A stretch of DNA of 64,000 nt from Arenicola marina (taxonomy: Eukaryota > Annelida > Polychaeta > Arenicolidae), in contig OZ025248.1 in the NCBI GenBank assembly GCA_964019135.1, positions 36,821,670 through 36,885,669 on the forward strand, read 5' to 3'. Position 1 is the first letter of the stretch. Each line of letters opens with the position of its first letter. Shown here piece after piece: positions 1-11,411 of this stretch. The translations under genes were made by a program, and so were the position numbers. The notes under the pieces were generated by a model, which was given only the letters and a program-made list of their open reading frames with translations, did not search any database and was not told the origin of the DNA.

Positions 1-577
1 CCCGAAAATTGGGGGCGGGGTGAGCGCACTCTCCCGATGATAGGGGGCGGGATGAGCGCACCCTGCCGATGATAGGGGCGGGATGAGCGCACTCTTCCGA
101 CCACAGGGGGCGGGATGAGCGCACTCTGCCGATGATAGGGGCGGGATGAGCACACTCTTCCGACCACAGGGGGCGGGATGAGCGCACTCTGCCGATGATA
201 GGGGCGAGATGAGCGCACTCTGCCGATGATAGGGGCGGGATGAGCGCAATCTGCCGATGATATGGGCGGGATGAGCGCACTCTTCCGACCACAGGGGGCG
301 GGATGAGCGCACTCTGCCGATGATAGGGGCGGGATGAGCACACTCTTCCGACCACAGGGGGCGGGATGAGCGCACTCTGCCGATGATAGGGGCGAGATGA
401 GCGCACTCTGCCGATGATAGGGGCGGGATGAGCGCACTCTGCCGATGATATGGGCGGGGTGAGCGCACTCTCCCGACCACAGGGGGCGGGATGAGCGCAC
501 TCTGCCGACGATAGGGGCGGGATGAGCGCACTCTGCCGACGATAGGGGCGGGATGAGCGCACTCTCCCGACCACAGG
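1..577. repeat. GC-rich minisatellite, 31-32 bp unit
   Basis: Tandem units of 31-32 bp alternate between two forms, one with a GATGATAGGGGCGGG core and one with a CCACAGGGGGCGGG core, both followed by ATGAGCGCACTC. The array is cut by the window start, so its true length is unknown. It ends at about 577, where unique sequence begins. No coding meaning is seen. Confidence 0.93.
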
Positions 578-1469
578 ACTCGCACGTGCTCCAAAGTACC
601 TTTGCCCACATTTTAAGGGTGTCGAACGGTTTCCGAAGATTGTTTACGCTAAGTTTTATTTCATTTTTTCAATAAGAATTTGAAGAATGAGACACGAATA
701 ATGTACAACCTTCACCTTAAGCAGTTTTTACGTGGATCACGGGGACTTAGACGTCCATGGAACGCCCTCTGCCGGGAGATTGGATAGCGTTGGAACATGT
801 TGCTTCTGGAGCTATGGTAGAATTGTGCAAAGTTCGACACAGGAACGGGAAAGGCTGATATCAAAAGCAAATAAACGCCCGTATAAAACACACATTTTAA
901 GACATGTAAGAGAGATTGCAAGGGGGTAAGACACCACAATATCGCCCCCCCCCCTCCACCCTCCCCTCTACCACCTCCCCCTGTATCGTCATCCCTATTG
1001 ACCACATACACCCGTTGTTTTAACCCTGAACGGTCAAAAATAAATGTTGTGGTTTTAGGCGGTGTTTGTGCACAAGTATGGACTAAACCTCCCAGGGGCC
1101 AATGAAGTGGGGTTCGCTGAAGTTCTAGAGGCAGGTGCCACGCTTCGTACCCCCCCCCCCCCCCCCTCTGCTCCTTGCGTGGCCACTCAAGCCCCTAGGT
1201 GGGTCTTTTTTTTACTTGGGGAGTGACTCAGGGTTATACTTGGGGGCGGGGATCAGCGCTAGGGGTCGAACTTAAGAGAGTAGTCTGATAGTAGGAACAC
1301 AGTTGGCGTGGATTTATGCCAAAGTAGCATCTGATCGCGCTATCATAACACATGTACAGGGCCTGTACAGTGCCTGGCATAGGGTTATGTAACAAGAGCC
1401 TGCGTCGTGTACAGATGAAAGCGCCATAAACCATTAACCCGAACAGAACCAGAGGCAGTATAAGGGACA
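578..1469. other. Spacer without a recognised gene
   Basis: Mixed unique sequence between two minisatellites. It holds C-rich runs at about 946-960 and 1150-1167 and a probable SINE tail at 1030-1145. Short open frames here lack splice sites or recognisable protein similarity. Nothing else can be supported. Confidence 0.5.
1030..1145 (-). repeat. Probable SINE 3' fragment
   Basis: On the minus strand the stretch reads a gggaggttt core, then gtgcacaaacacc, then gcctaaaacca. This resembles the 3' half of the tRNA-derived SINE at 37430-37642, which has gggaggttcc, gtgcacaaaagtgg and cctaaaacacca in the same order. No A or B box is seen, so it would be a 5'-truncated copy. Confidence 0.35.
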
Positions 1470-3026
1470 TAACCCAGGGCAGACCCCCGGGACATAACCC
1501 AGGGCAGACCCCCGGGACATAACCCAGGCCAGACCCCAGGGACATAACCCAGGCCAGACTCCAGGGACATAACCCAGGCCACACCCCCGGGACATGGCCC
1601 AGGACAGACCGCCGGGACATGACCCAGGCCAGACCCCAGGGACATAACCCAGGCCAGACCCCAGGGACATAACCCAGGCCACACCCCCGGGACATAACCC
1701 AGGGCAGACCCCCGGGACATGACCCAGGCCAGACCCCGGGACATGACCCAGGCCACACCCCCGGGACATAACCCAGGGCAGACCCCCGGGACATGACCCA
1801 GGCCAGACCCCGGGACATGACCCAGGCCACATCCCCGGGACATGACCCAGGCCAGACCCCCGGGACATGGCCCAGGCCAGACCCCCGAGACACAGCCCAA
1901 ACCGGACCCCCGGGGCATGGCCCAGGCCACATCCCCGGAACATGACCCAGGCCACACCCCTGGGACACGACCCAGGCCAGACCGCCGGGACATGACCCAG
2001 GCCACATCCCCAGAACATGACCCAGGCCACACCGCCGGGACACGACCCAGGCCAGACCCCCGGGACATGGCCCAGGCCAGACCCCCGGGGCATGACCCAG
2101 GCCACACCCCCGGGACATGACCCAGGCCACATCCCCGGAACATGACCCAGGCCACACCGCCGGGACACGACCCAGGCCAGACCCCGGGACATGACCCAGG
2201 CCACATCCCCGGGACATGACCCAGGCCAGACCCCCGGGACATGGCCCAGGCCAGACCCCCGAGACACAGCCCAAACCGGACCCCCGGGGCATGGCCCAGG
2301 CCACATCCCCGGAACATGACCCAGGCCACACCCCTGGGACACGACCCAGGCCAGACCGCCGGGACATGACCCAGGCCACATCCCCAGAACATGACCCAGG
2401 CCACACCGCCGGGACACGACCCAGGCCAGACCCCCGGGACATGGCCCAGGCCAGACCCCCGGGGCATGACCCAGGCCACACCCCCGGGACATGACCCAGG
2501 CCACATCCCCGGAGCATGACCCAGGCCACACCGCCGGGACACGACCCAGGCCACACCCCCGGGACATGACCCAGGCCACATCCCCGGAACATGACCCAGG
2601 CCACACCCCTGGGACACGACCCAGGCCAGACCCCCGGGACATGACCCAGGCCACATCCCCGGAACATGACCCAGGCCACACCGCCGGGACACGACCCAGG
2701 CCACACCGCCGGGACACGACCCAGGCCAGACCCCCGGGACATGACCCATGCCACATCCCCGGAACATGACCCAGGCCACACCCTGGGACACGACCCAGGC
2801 CAGACCCCCGGGACATGACCCAGGCCACATCCCCGGAACATGACCCAGGCCACACCCCTGGGACACGACCCAGGCCAGACCCCCGGGACTAGACCCAGGC
2901 CACACCGCCGGGACACGACCCAGGCCAGACCCCCGGGACATGACCCAGGCCAGACCCCCGGGACATGGCCCAGGCCAGACCCCCGAGACATAACCCAAAC
3001 CGGACCCCCGGGGCATGGCCCAGGCT
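1470..3026. repeat. 25-bp minisatellite, array I
   Basis: Roughly 62 units of about 25 bp built on CCCCCGGGACATGACCCAGG followed by CCAGA or CCACA. Because 25 is not a multiple of three and the unit has few stops, open frames up to 585 codons run through the minus strand in all three frames and give Gly/Pro/Trp-rich periodic peptides. These are by-products of the repeat. A block within the array (1842-2120) recurs at 2216-2494, so a unit of about 374 bp has itself been duplicated. Confidence 0.95.
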
Positions 3027-3523
3027 AGTGTTACACCGGTCTTTTCGAGAATCTAGTTTATGTGATGTTGAGGAACTCGCTGGCTGCGGCCGGTGAACAT
3101 GAGGTACCAAACGACGAGTTTCGTGTTTGGTTCTTTATTACTTCCTTTCAAATCCTTATGTCCAAAAAGCCCTGAGTGTGTCAGTTGGTTTTGTCCAGTC
3201 CTTGTCATTCCCCATTGGCTCTCCAGCCAATGGTCAGTCGTGTCGATGAGGCGTGAAGCTGACCGGTGCCCGCGAGCTGCTAACAATAAGGGTTGGCGGG
3301 TCGGTCAGGCGTCAGCTTGTCGGCCTCCGAGACAAATATGGTAGTGGACACGCCCCCTTGGACAAATATGGTAGTGGACACATCCCCTTGGACGGGCGGT
3401 CGATGGTGGTTATGCGAAAGCAATCTAATTGGTATCTTAGGAGTGTGGAGTAGAGGGGGATTTAACTTTCCAAGATAGCCCAAGTATGGCGGGTCTGAAA
3501 TGTGGACTTTACTACTATAACAC
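3027..3523. other. Spacer between two related minisatellites
   Basis: Unique sequence that splits the 25-bp repeat into two arrays. It contains one perfect-looking direct repeat of 30 bp in two copies (3331-3360 and 3361-3390, starting GACAAATATGGTAGTGGACA). No gene is recognised. Confidence 0.6.
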
Positions 3524-4340
3524 TAGACCCCCGGGACACGGCCCAGGCCGCATCCCCGGGACACGACCCAGACCAGACCCCGGGACACGACCCAGGCCAG
3601 ACCCCCGGGACACGACCCAGGCCGGAACCCGGGACACGACCCAGGCCAGACCCCCGGGACACGACCCAGGCCAGACCTTCGGGACATGACCCAGGCCAGA
3701 CCCCCGGGACACGACCCAAGCCAGACCCCCGGGACACGACCCAGGCCAGACCTTCGGGACATGACCCAGGCCACAATCCCGGGACATGGCCCAGGCCAGA
3801 CCCCCGGGACACGACCCAGGCCAGACCCCGGGACACGACCCAGGCCAGACCCCCGGGGCACGACCCAGGCCAGACCTTCGGGACATGACCCAGGCCACAA
3901 TCCCGGGACATGGCCCAGGCCAGACCCCCGGGACACGACCCAGGCCAGACCCCCGGGACACGACCCAGGCCAGACCTTCGGGACATGACCCAGGCCACAA
4001 TCCCGGGACATGGCCCAGGCCAGACCCCCGGGACATGACCCAGGCCACACCCCCGGGACACGGCCCCAACCAGACCCCGGGATACGGCCCCAACCAGACC
4101 CCGGGACATGACCCAGGCCAGACCCCCGGGACACGGCCCCAACCAGACCCTTGGGACACGACCCCAACCAGACCCCCGGGACACGGTCCCAACCAGACCC
4201 CCGGGACACGGCCCCAACCAGACCCCGGGACACGGCCCCAACCAGACCCCGGGATATGACCCAGGCCAGACCCCCGGGACACGGCCCCAACCAGACCCCC
4301 GGGACACGGTCCCAACCAGACCCCCGGGACACGGTCCCGG
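3524..4340. repeat. 24-25-bp minisatellite, array II
   Basis: About 33 units sharing the CCCCGGGACACGACCCAGGC core with array I, in the same orientation, but mostly with ACACG in place of ACATG. From about 4060 the variant CGGCCCCAACCAGAC dominates, so the array has sub-families. Its overlapping open frames are repeat artefacts. Confidence 0.94.
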
Positions 4341-5213
4341 CTGCACCCCGCCAAACATCCCGTCGAGAAGGCGATAATTCGTATAGATATTCTATTTTAA
4401 TCATGCACCGACCGCCATTAAAACAGCGACAGCGCCCATTAAACGGAACGGCCGATGATCTCCCAGTGCCGGGGAAGGTTTTCACTGACAGATCACAGGC
4501 TTGGCAGGCGCCTCATCTCTGTGCGACATATAGCGTCACAAAACCAATCGATTTGCTGCAATTAATAACAACTCCCACCCTTCAACACCCAGGCCCTCTG
4601 AGTATGTGAACCGTTTCGTTGCCTAGGTAGCGCCACCCAGCCAACCGCTTCCGCAACCCAATCACACGTCGCGGCATTCATAAAAGAAGCTGGTTCCTAG
4701 AGCGACACAACAACCTTCTATGCCCTAATAATGAGGGTGGGTCATGAATCCCCAGCCCCAGCACCCTTAGCCTACAGCACCCCCCCCCCCACCCTCCCTC
4801 CCTCCTCCGGCCTTCGCGATGCGGCAGCCATAGAAACAACATTAAAGCACATTAAATCAACTCCTCTTACATCGAAGGGACTAAAGTTGCACTAGTACGT
4901 CTTGTATGGCATAAATGACATCCCTGAAATCACCATCCTAAGTTGATTAAGACACAAGTCTAATGCATAAAATGTCTATTTCAAATGTCTCCATTATCGC
5001 CATCCATATATACAGTTTAATGTTGTAAGCGACACAGGGGGTGAATCCAGAACAGGAGAGGTGTGTGCGGGGTGGGGGGGGGGGTGACATAGTCGTGTCA
5101 CAGCCGGCGCCATCATGAGGATGACGATGTCACCAGGATTAACCCCCCCCTAATCCATTAAATCCTTTAATCCTGATATTAAAATACGTTCGCCAACGAA
5201 GTCCTTATCTTAC
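4341..5213. other. Presumed intron of the minus-strand gene at 5214-5619
   Basis: No second exon of the minus-strand gene can be found here or further left, so this stretch and the arrays to its left are probably its first intron. It holds a pyrimidine-rich tract at 4780-4810 and a G run near 5075-5085. Nothing else is supported. Confidence 0.45.
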
Positions 5214-5619
5214 CTAGATTTTGTGGTTTGCTCTCGCACGGCGGCGGCGGCGGTGACGTCAGACCCAGCAAGCTCTTCACGTTGGCCCCCTGGCGGGCAA
5301 AGAAGTCTTTAACTTTACCGGAGAATCCTCTGGGCGCGGGGGTCACCTCCCGGTCGTGTAGGGACTCATCCGAGGGCTGCGGGTGGTTGGATCCCCGGAG
5401 GATTTCGAGGGGGGTGGCGGAGTGGTCCTGGTCCTGAACCCCCTTGCTGGATACCGTGTGGTACTTACGGAAGACGGATACACTGACCATGTACTGGAGC
5501 AGCAGTAACACCAGTAGACACACCAGGCCGGTGCGGAACCAATACTCCCTCGTTAACATGGACGTGCGGCGGATCCAGCCGCGTAGTGACGTCGCAACCA
5601 TGGACGACGTCGGTGTCAT
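5214..5619 (-). CDS. N-terminal exon of a type II membrane protein (partial gene)
   Basis: The exon encodes 135 complete residues plus one base (phase 1). It ends at a good donor, CTAG|GTAAGA, on the minus strand (intron begins at 5213). The start at 5619 has A at -3. Residues 1-29 form a basic cytoplasmic tail, and residues 30-50 (GLVCLLVLLL onward) form one hydrophobic helix with no signal cleavage site. A polar stem of about 75 residues follows, ending in a proline run and CESKPQNL. That plan is typical of Golgi glycosyltransferases and sulfotransferases. A single cysteine followed by a leucine just before the catalytic domain recalls beta-1,4-galactosyltransferases, but no catalytic motif is in the window, so the enzyme class is a guess. 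The rest must lie beyond the left edge, more than 5.2 kb away across minisatellite DNA. Confidence 0.55.
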
Positions 5620-7246
5620 GCTAATTCACCGCGTCCAGGTGATGATTGCGATCCGGAGACAATCAAGAGCCGTTGTTAAGAGCCGTAGTTACCCACCCAG
5701 TCACACATTGGTCGATGGAGCTGGCGCGGTGTTATCCTGTGCAGCTAATACGCGCGGTGATGCGTTGTATAATTTATATATATTTAAGCATATATATTTA
5801 TATATATATCCTCCAAAACCCGGATGTCGTTACCTAGGTGATGCTATGATATGAAGCAATAATACCCTATAACATCAAAGTGTCCGGTATCCGCCACATC
5901 CTCTGGAGACTATGGCCTTATTTGCATAGACTTCTATATGTGGATTGCCTTACGGGCGTCTGTTCCTGGTCGGGGTCCCCGTCGGCCGTACCTCACTGTC
6001 CACAATGTGGGACAAGATTGATCAACACTGACCCCTCACGCATTCTGTCGCGGCGCGCATGCGTGAAGATAAAGTCTTGCGCCCGGGCCGATCAGTCTCC
6101 AACTTGGCGGCTTGTGTGATACACCACCAGGGGGCTTCCTCCGCTCTGGAGGTAGGTAGGGGGGAGGGATGTGGGGGGATGGGGGATGGAGAGAGGGGGT
6201 GTGGGGTAGACGAGTGGGTGGGTGGTGGTGGTGGGATGGGGAGGGGAGTGGGGGGTGCCTGTTTGCCAGCTGCCGCACCGCTCCTGGAGATTATTCGGTC
6301 TTTAGGCACCGAGTACAAGAACTGAGCGTCAATGCCGCAGGGTGGCGCCCTCTTTCCGCTCCACCTTTCTCACGTCGGAAGAAAAATAAAGGGATTTCCG
6401 GCAGCGCCTACCGAAGGGGTGCCGCTGGGCGCTGGGCGCTGTGGGGGGGGGGGGATCTCTCTCTCCCACTTTCTCTCTCAACTCAAGAAGACATTCGGGA
6501 CTGGGAGACGTGGCGCCTTCTATGGCTGTTCATCTGCCGGCTGTAACAACCTAACACAGCAAAACAGACCGTTCCGTGTTGTCGTACTCGCCCTTATTTG
6601 CACGGCAGCGTCCCCTCCGCCTCCAAAGGGAAGTGATTCAGTTAACTAAAGGCACCGCAAAAGCAGGGGTCTGGACCTATTATCACGCAGCCACCATTAC
6701 AGTCAGTGCCGCGGCAGGCAGTATACCTACAGGACAGGCCTAGGAAGCCGATTACTCCAGCACAGCACAGATGAGCATTCATCCACAACGGGACTGTCTG
6801 CTCGGCAAATTGGAAGGCCAGCCAAACGTGAGGTTGGCACGGGTCGAGTTAATGATGATACCTGGCCCCTGTCTCCCTCTCTCTCTCTCTGTCTCTGTCC
6901 CCTCCTCTAGGCTCCTCCGCCCGCCAGTCCGCCCGCCCCTCTGGGTGGGTTCGTTTAGAACAGGACCGCAGCCAAACGGTACGGCATTCAAGGCTCGCAG
7001 CAAATGAGATCCGGCCTGCGGATAGGGCAACAAGTGTGGACGTCAGACGCGGCCTGATTGGCTTTTCGTTGGTTGCTTCCTACAAGAAAGAGACGGAGAG
7101 GTGATTACAATGGTTAGCACTGCGATGTTACTGTTAAGAGAGCCTGTAATGTGATGGGAAGTGACACCAGACTGTGAAACACGGAGTTTCGGGGTCGAAT
7201 ATCCTTAAACGAATAATGGATTAGAAATGGCCGCTTTGGCTGCCTT
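5620..7246. other. Gene-poor region with low-complexity tracts
   Basis: The right part of this stretch is upstream of the minus-strand exon at 5214-5619 and should hold its promoter, but no TATA box or initiator can be picked with confidence. Visible features are an AT-rich tract at 5765-5810, a G-rich purine tract at 6150-6255, a G run near 6442-6452 and a CT-rich tract at 6875-6905. Open frames of 60-125 codons through the G-rich part are low-complexity artefacts. Confidence 0.5.
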
Positions 7247-8074
7247 AATGTCACCGTACACCCCAGTAAAGCCATAAGGTGACACACCTATAATCAGATA
7301 ACGAGCGACTGACATGTCAACAATGGTTACAATGTTGTAATTGCTGGATACGATATATCCTCGGCAAAACGGCAAATGTATATAACTTATTAGCAAGATT
7401 TCTCTGTGAGGCTGTGTGTTATATTAATCAATTAGTCAATTAATTTACCAGGGCCGGATGTCATACAAAGTGCGCAAAACACAAATGGAGAACAACGGAA
7501 AGACACAGTTTTGCGGAAAAAATCATAATAGAAAAAAAACATAGTAAAATGTACGATATAGCAATAAAAAGGGTGCAAAAACCATGGTGAATCGAGAACA
7601 AAATGCGTTGGGTTTCATGGGGGGTGGGACGGATGGGGGGGTGGGAGGCAGAATCGACTTAATGTCACCGTACACCCCAGTAAAGCCATAAGGTGACACA
7701 CCTATAATCAGATAACGAGCGACTGACATGTCAACAATGGTTACAATGTTGTAATTGCTGGATACGATATATCCTCGGCAAAACGGCAAATGTATATAAC
7801 TTATTAGAAAGATTTCTCTGTGAGGCTGTGTGTTATATTAATCAATTAGTCAATTAATTTACCAGGGCCGGATGTCATACAAAGTGCGCAAAACACAAAT
7901 GGAGAACAACGGAAAGACACAGTTTTGCGGAAAAAATCATAATAGAAAAAAAACATAGTAAAATGTACGATATAGCAATAAAAAGGGTGCAAAAACCATG
8001 GTGAATCGAGAACAAAATGCGTTGGGTTTCATGGGGGGTGGGACGGATGGGGGGGTGGGAGGCAGAATCGACTT
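7247..8074. repeat. Tandem duplication, 414-bp unit, two copies
   Basis: Positions 7247-7660 and 7661-8074 are almost identical. Both start AATGTCACCGTACACC and end GGCAGAATCGACTT. A visible difference is a single base near 7391 against 7805 (TTAGCAAG/TTAGAAAG). The sharp edges and near identity point to a recent tandem duplication. The unit has no recognised gene. Its longest frames are short and differ only by flanking sequence. Confidence 0.93.
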
Positions 8075-9475
8075 CATCACCCTGCTTCCTGATGCCCATT
8101 TGCATCCCTCCTTTGCAATGCAATTTCCCTCATATTTGTCAATTATCAAATTAGTTCATTTGCATTCATCAATTTTAACAAAAATTACGGCATATTTATC
8201 TGCCGCGGTCCTTCCATATTTAGTTGGCGGCCAAGCTATATTCCCCTTCAATTCCTCATGCACAATGGCTTGTGTTAGGTTATGGGTTGGAGGGGGGGGG
8301 GGAGGGACACCTTTTTTACATATTAAGCGCTTTAAAATTGTATAATCAATTGCGTGAATTCAATTAAGGAATTCGAGAAGGGTCGGCAACCCTACTCCGA
8401 TCCGCGATGGTAACTTTCAGATTACCTTATTATGTATATTTATATCAAAACAAGAACGCATTGTCCGACATTTTCTTATATACAATATTAGGCAGTTATA
8501 ATGCTCAGGCAAAGTCGTAATGGTCCAATGGCGTTGATTAAAAAATGACAGCATTGATAACGACTCTGCTGCTTCATGAATGACCCCGTACTTACAGCCC
8601 CCTAGATAAAGTTTCTATGAAACCGCTACCGCTGTTGAGCAATGTGGTTTAAACGTTTAAACCCACCAATGATGAATAACAAGTGACGAAAACTTGGTCG
8701 ATATGAAGAGGGAATGACCTCAGCATATAACGTACAAAAATCAATTATAATGATGGATATATCTGTATCAAATAACCTGAACACGCTCAGCATAAAAAAA
8801 AATTAATTATTGATTTTTTTTGTATCGAATAACTTGGACTCGAATATCTCCTCGCTTGACAACAGAGAGCTCGACATAAGAGATAACAGTGTCGGAATGG
8901 ACGGGCTGGGTACGTATAGTACGCTCTTGGTTAACACACATAGGTTAAATCGGGATTACAGAACCGGGGGATAATGACAGGAACATAATCCAATGTGTGC
9001 AAAGGGCTATGTTTGTGCAGGATAAAGATCCCATATGTCTTTTCGCCAATAGTACAAGGGGCGCTCCCAGCCGTCTGGACCCTGTCCATTCCCAGGGCCG
9101 GGATATGACCTTCAGAGGTGAGAGCGTCCCACTTAAACAGACCAGCCCACAAAGCCAATAGCCGTCACATTGAACCATGCGTGATGTCGTGGAAGGCAGA
9201 ACGCATTCACCCACACAAGATACACCAACCTCACCAAAGAGTATCTTGTAAAAACATTCGTATTGTGAAACAAAGATCCAAATACAGTATTGCAATATGA
9301 CCTCACTGACATAGGAATTGATAGTATAGGGTTGAGACATTCAAGTTATATAAGTATCTTTGAAAAAACTTAACTTAACCAGAAGTACACGCCGTATGAG
9401 CAGCTTTAAACCGGACTAGAAGAGTAGAGCCACGTGTTGGGGATACATTATGCTTGAAGATGTTGAAAGAACCCC
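8075..9475. other. Unassigned AT-rich region
   Basis: No gene recognised. It contains a perfect 18-bp palindrome (8646-8663), an A/T-run inverted pair near 8797-8822, and a weak direct repeat (TGTATCAAATAAC and TGTATCGAATAAC, about 8766 and 8821). Open frames of 75-131 codons on the minus strand at 8931-9340 have no recognisable similarity. Confidence 0.5.
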
Positions 9476-9989
9476 TTTCCACACTGAAATTACGACAGAC
9501 CATTGCCTATAATTTTTAACGTAAAAATGGGGTTCACCCCAACTAAACGGGCAATATGAGAAATGTCGAAGTGTAAACACAGATTATAATTATAATTATT
9601 AGCAATCGTTCTTTGAACAGGTCCCCAATATTCGCTTAATCACAGTTTGAGCTACAACCAGAGGTCGGAGTAGACCCAATGCTGTCGTGGAAACCAGTTT
9701 GAGATGAGCTAGCTAACCTTTTTGAACCGGTTGACCTTCCCAAACAGATGATGGACCCGCCATCGGCTCAAAAACACGTGAAAACATATTTAAAAAGCCA
9801 TCACGTTTCTCCCAACCGTCTACACCGACCGTCCCATCCGACCGAGCCACTGCGTCGGGTTAAGTATTGATAGGCACAGGTTTATGCGGACACTGGACGC
9901 CAGGGTCGAAATGATGTCATGTAGCCGAGGAAACCGCGGGCCACCCAAAAGGCCCCCGCCCCACCCCTCCACCCCCCTCCGCTCTGCCA

Positions 9990-10520
9990 GCGAGGCGGCA
10001 TTTCTCCGTCACTGGTTGTCATGGGACACCAGACGTCCGCCGTCCACGTGAAGCGCGTGAGTGGAGACGAGTGAAGCGCGACTTCCGCTCGGGCCCCTCG
10101 GCCCCACTTTCCCTGAAGCTCTGCGTCCGGTTTGCAGCCGCGCGGCACGGCTTAGCGCAGCGCAAGAGGGCGCCACTGTCGCCACCGCCGCCCGCTGCCC
10201 GCCGCCGCTCGCCGCCGCTGTCGCTGCCGCAAGTGGGTCTCAAGTTTGCGACATCCAGCCCCTAAAAAAGACTTCAGACGTTTCTGAAGACATGGCGCGC
10301 GGCACGAGGGTGACAGAGGAGGATGTCCAACAAACACGGCGCCGGCAAGGTTTGCTCCCGGCCCAAGCAGCCCCGGAAACCAGCTAACGGTAACAGGCCG
10401 GCCTCATGGCGCCTGGGTGACGGGAGGTGGTGGGGGTGGGAAGAACGTGGATATGGAAGTAAGGGCGGGGCAGGGCGAGGAGAGGAGGGAGGTGGGGAAG
10501 GGCGGGCGGTATAGCCTTGC
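9990..10520. promoter_or_regulatory. CpG-rich segment, possible promoter (copy A)
   Basis: A GC-rich, CpG-dense stretch with CGCCGCCGCT-type runs at 10180-10230, unlike the AT-rich DNA before 9900. CpG-dense segments of this kind often mark promoters in deuterostome genomes, and a possible first coding exon (10323-10389) lies in it. No TATA box is seen. The call rests on composition only. Confidence 0.3.
10323..10389 (+). CDS. Possible first coding exon (copy A)
   Basis: Within the CpG-rich segment an ATG with A at -3 opens a frame of 22 codons plus one base, starting MSNKHGAGKVC and ending RKPAN, immediately followed by a possible donor (CTAACG|GTAACA). The peptide is strongly basic, like the short first exons of some nuclear or zinc-finger proteins. 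No matching downstream exon was found, and an overlapping frame from 10291 is also open. It may be chance. Confidence 0.22.
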
Positions 10521-10935
10521 TGAGCACCACCCCGGCGGCCACTGCGCCGGAACACCAGGCCAAATCAAGAGCGCTTCAGGCGGCCATTAAGTCGACTAAG
10601 AAAGCCCATAAAGCGAATCATCACGGTTGTGTTATTCAATCAATTCCTGATCTCCGGCCCGCCACCCCTGAACTCATCTCGTCCCCGATAAGGGGGACAC
10701 GTTTAACCTACCGAACACTCCCCGGGGAGTCTGTCGCGGCCAGCCCCAATACCCCCCCCCCCCCGGCTCCGCCCCTACATCTCTGGCATCATCCTCACCC
10801 ACCCTCACCCCACCCCTTGCTCCAATCTCCCCGCCTATTACGTCACTGGCCGCTGGTCCGCTGAAGCTGTGGGTAGTAAGGGTCGTGAGAGAAGGTGAAG
10901 TGAAGGTTTATCCGCAACCATCGGGGATCATTCGA

Positions 10936-11411
10936 TAACGGGGGATAAAGCCACTCCACAACAGGGGATAAAGCCACTCCACAACGGGGGATAAAGCCAC
11001 TCCTCAACGGGGGATCAAGCCACTCCTCAACGGGGAATAAAGCCACTCCACAACAGGGGATAAAGCCACTCCACAACGGGGGATAAAGCCACTCCTCAAC
11101 GGGGGATAAAGCCACTCCTCAACGGGGGATAAAGCCACTCCACAACGGGGGATAAAGCCACTCCTCAACGGGGGATAAAGCCACTCATCAACGGGGGATA
11201 AAGCCACTCCTCAACGGGGGATAAAGCCACTCCACAACGGGGGATATAGCCACTCCACAACGGGGGATAAAGCCACTCCTCAACGGGGGATAAAGCCACT
11301 CATCAACGGGGGATAAAGCCACTCCTCAACGGGGGATAAAGCCACTCCACAATGGGGGATATAGCCACTGTATAACGGGGTATAAAGCCACTTCACAACG
11401 GGGGATAAAGC
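10936..11411. repeat. 23-bp minisatellite (copy A)
   Basis: About 20 units of 23 bp with core GGGGGATAAAGCCACTCC. Variants end CTCAAC, ACAAC or ATCAAC. The array runs straight into the 31-bp array at 11412. Its counterpart at 19121-19456 has about 15 units, so copy number differs between the duplicated blocks. Confidence 0.94.

Noticed and set aside
1234-3016. Minus-strand open frames of 473-585 codons with Gly/Pro/Trp periodicity, looking like a structural protein
   Set aside because: They follow the 25-bp minisatellite and appear in all three frames. Periodicity of 25 residues equals three repeat units. No non-repeat domain or splice support.
3462-4485. Minus-strand open frames of 279-320 codons
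   Set aside because: Same cause, array II of the 25-bp repeat; three overlapping frames with the same peptide period.
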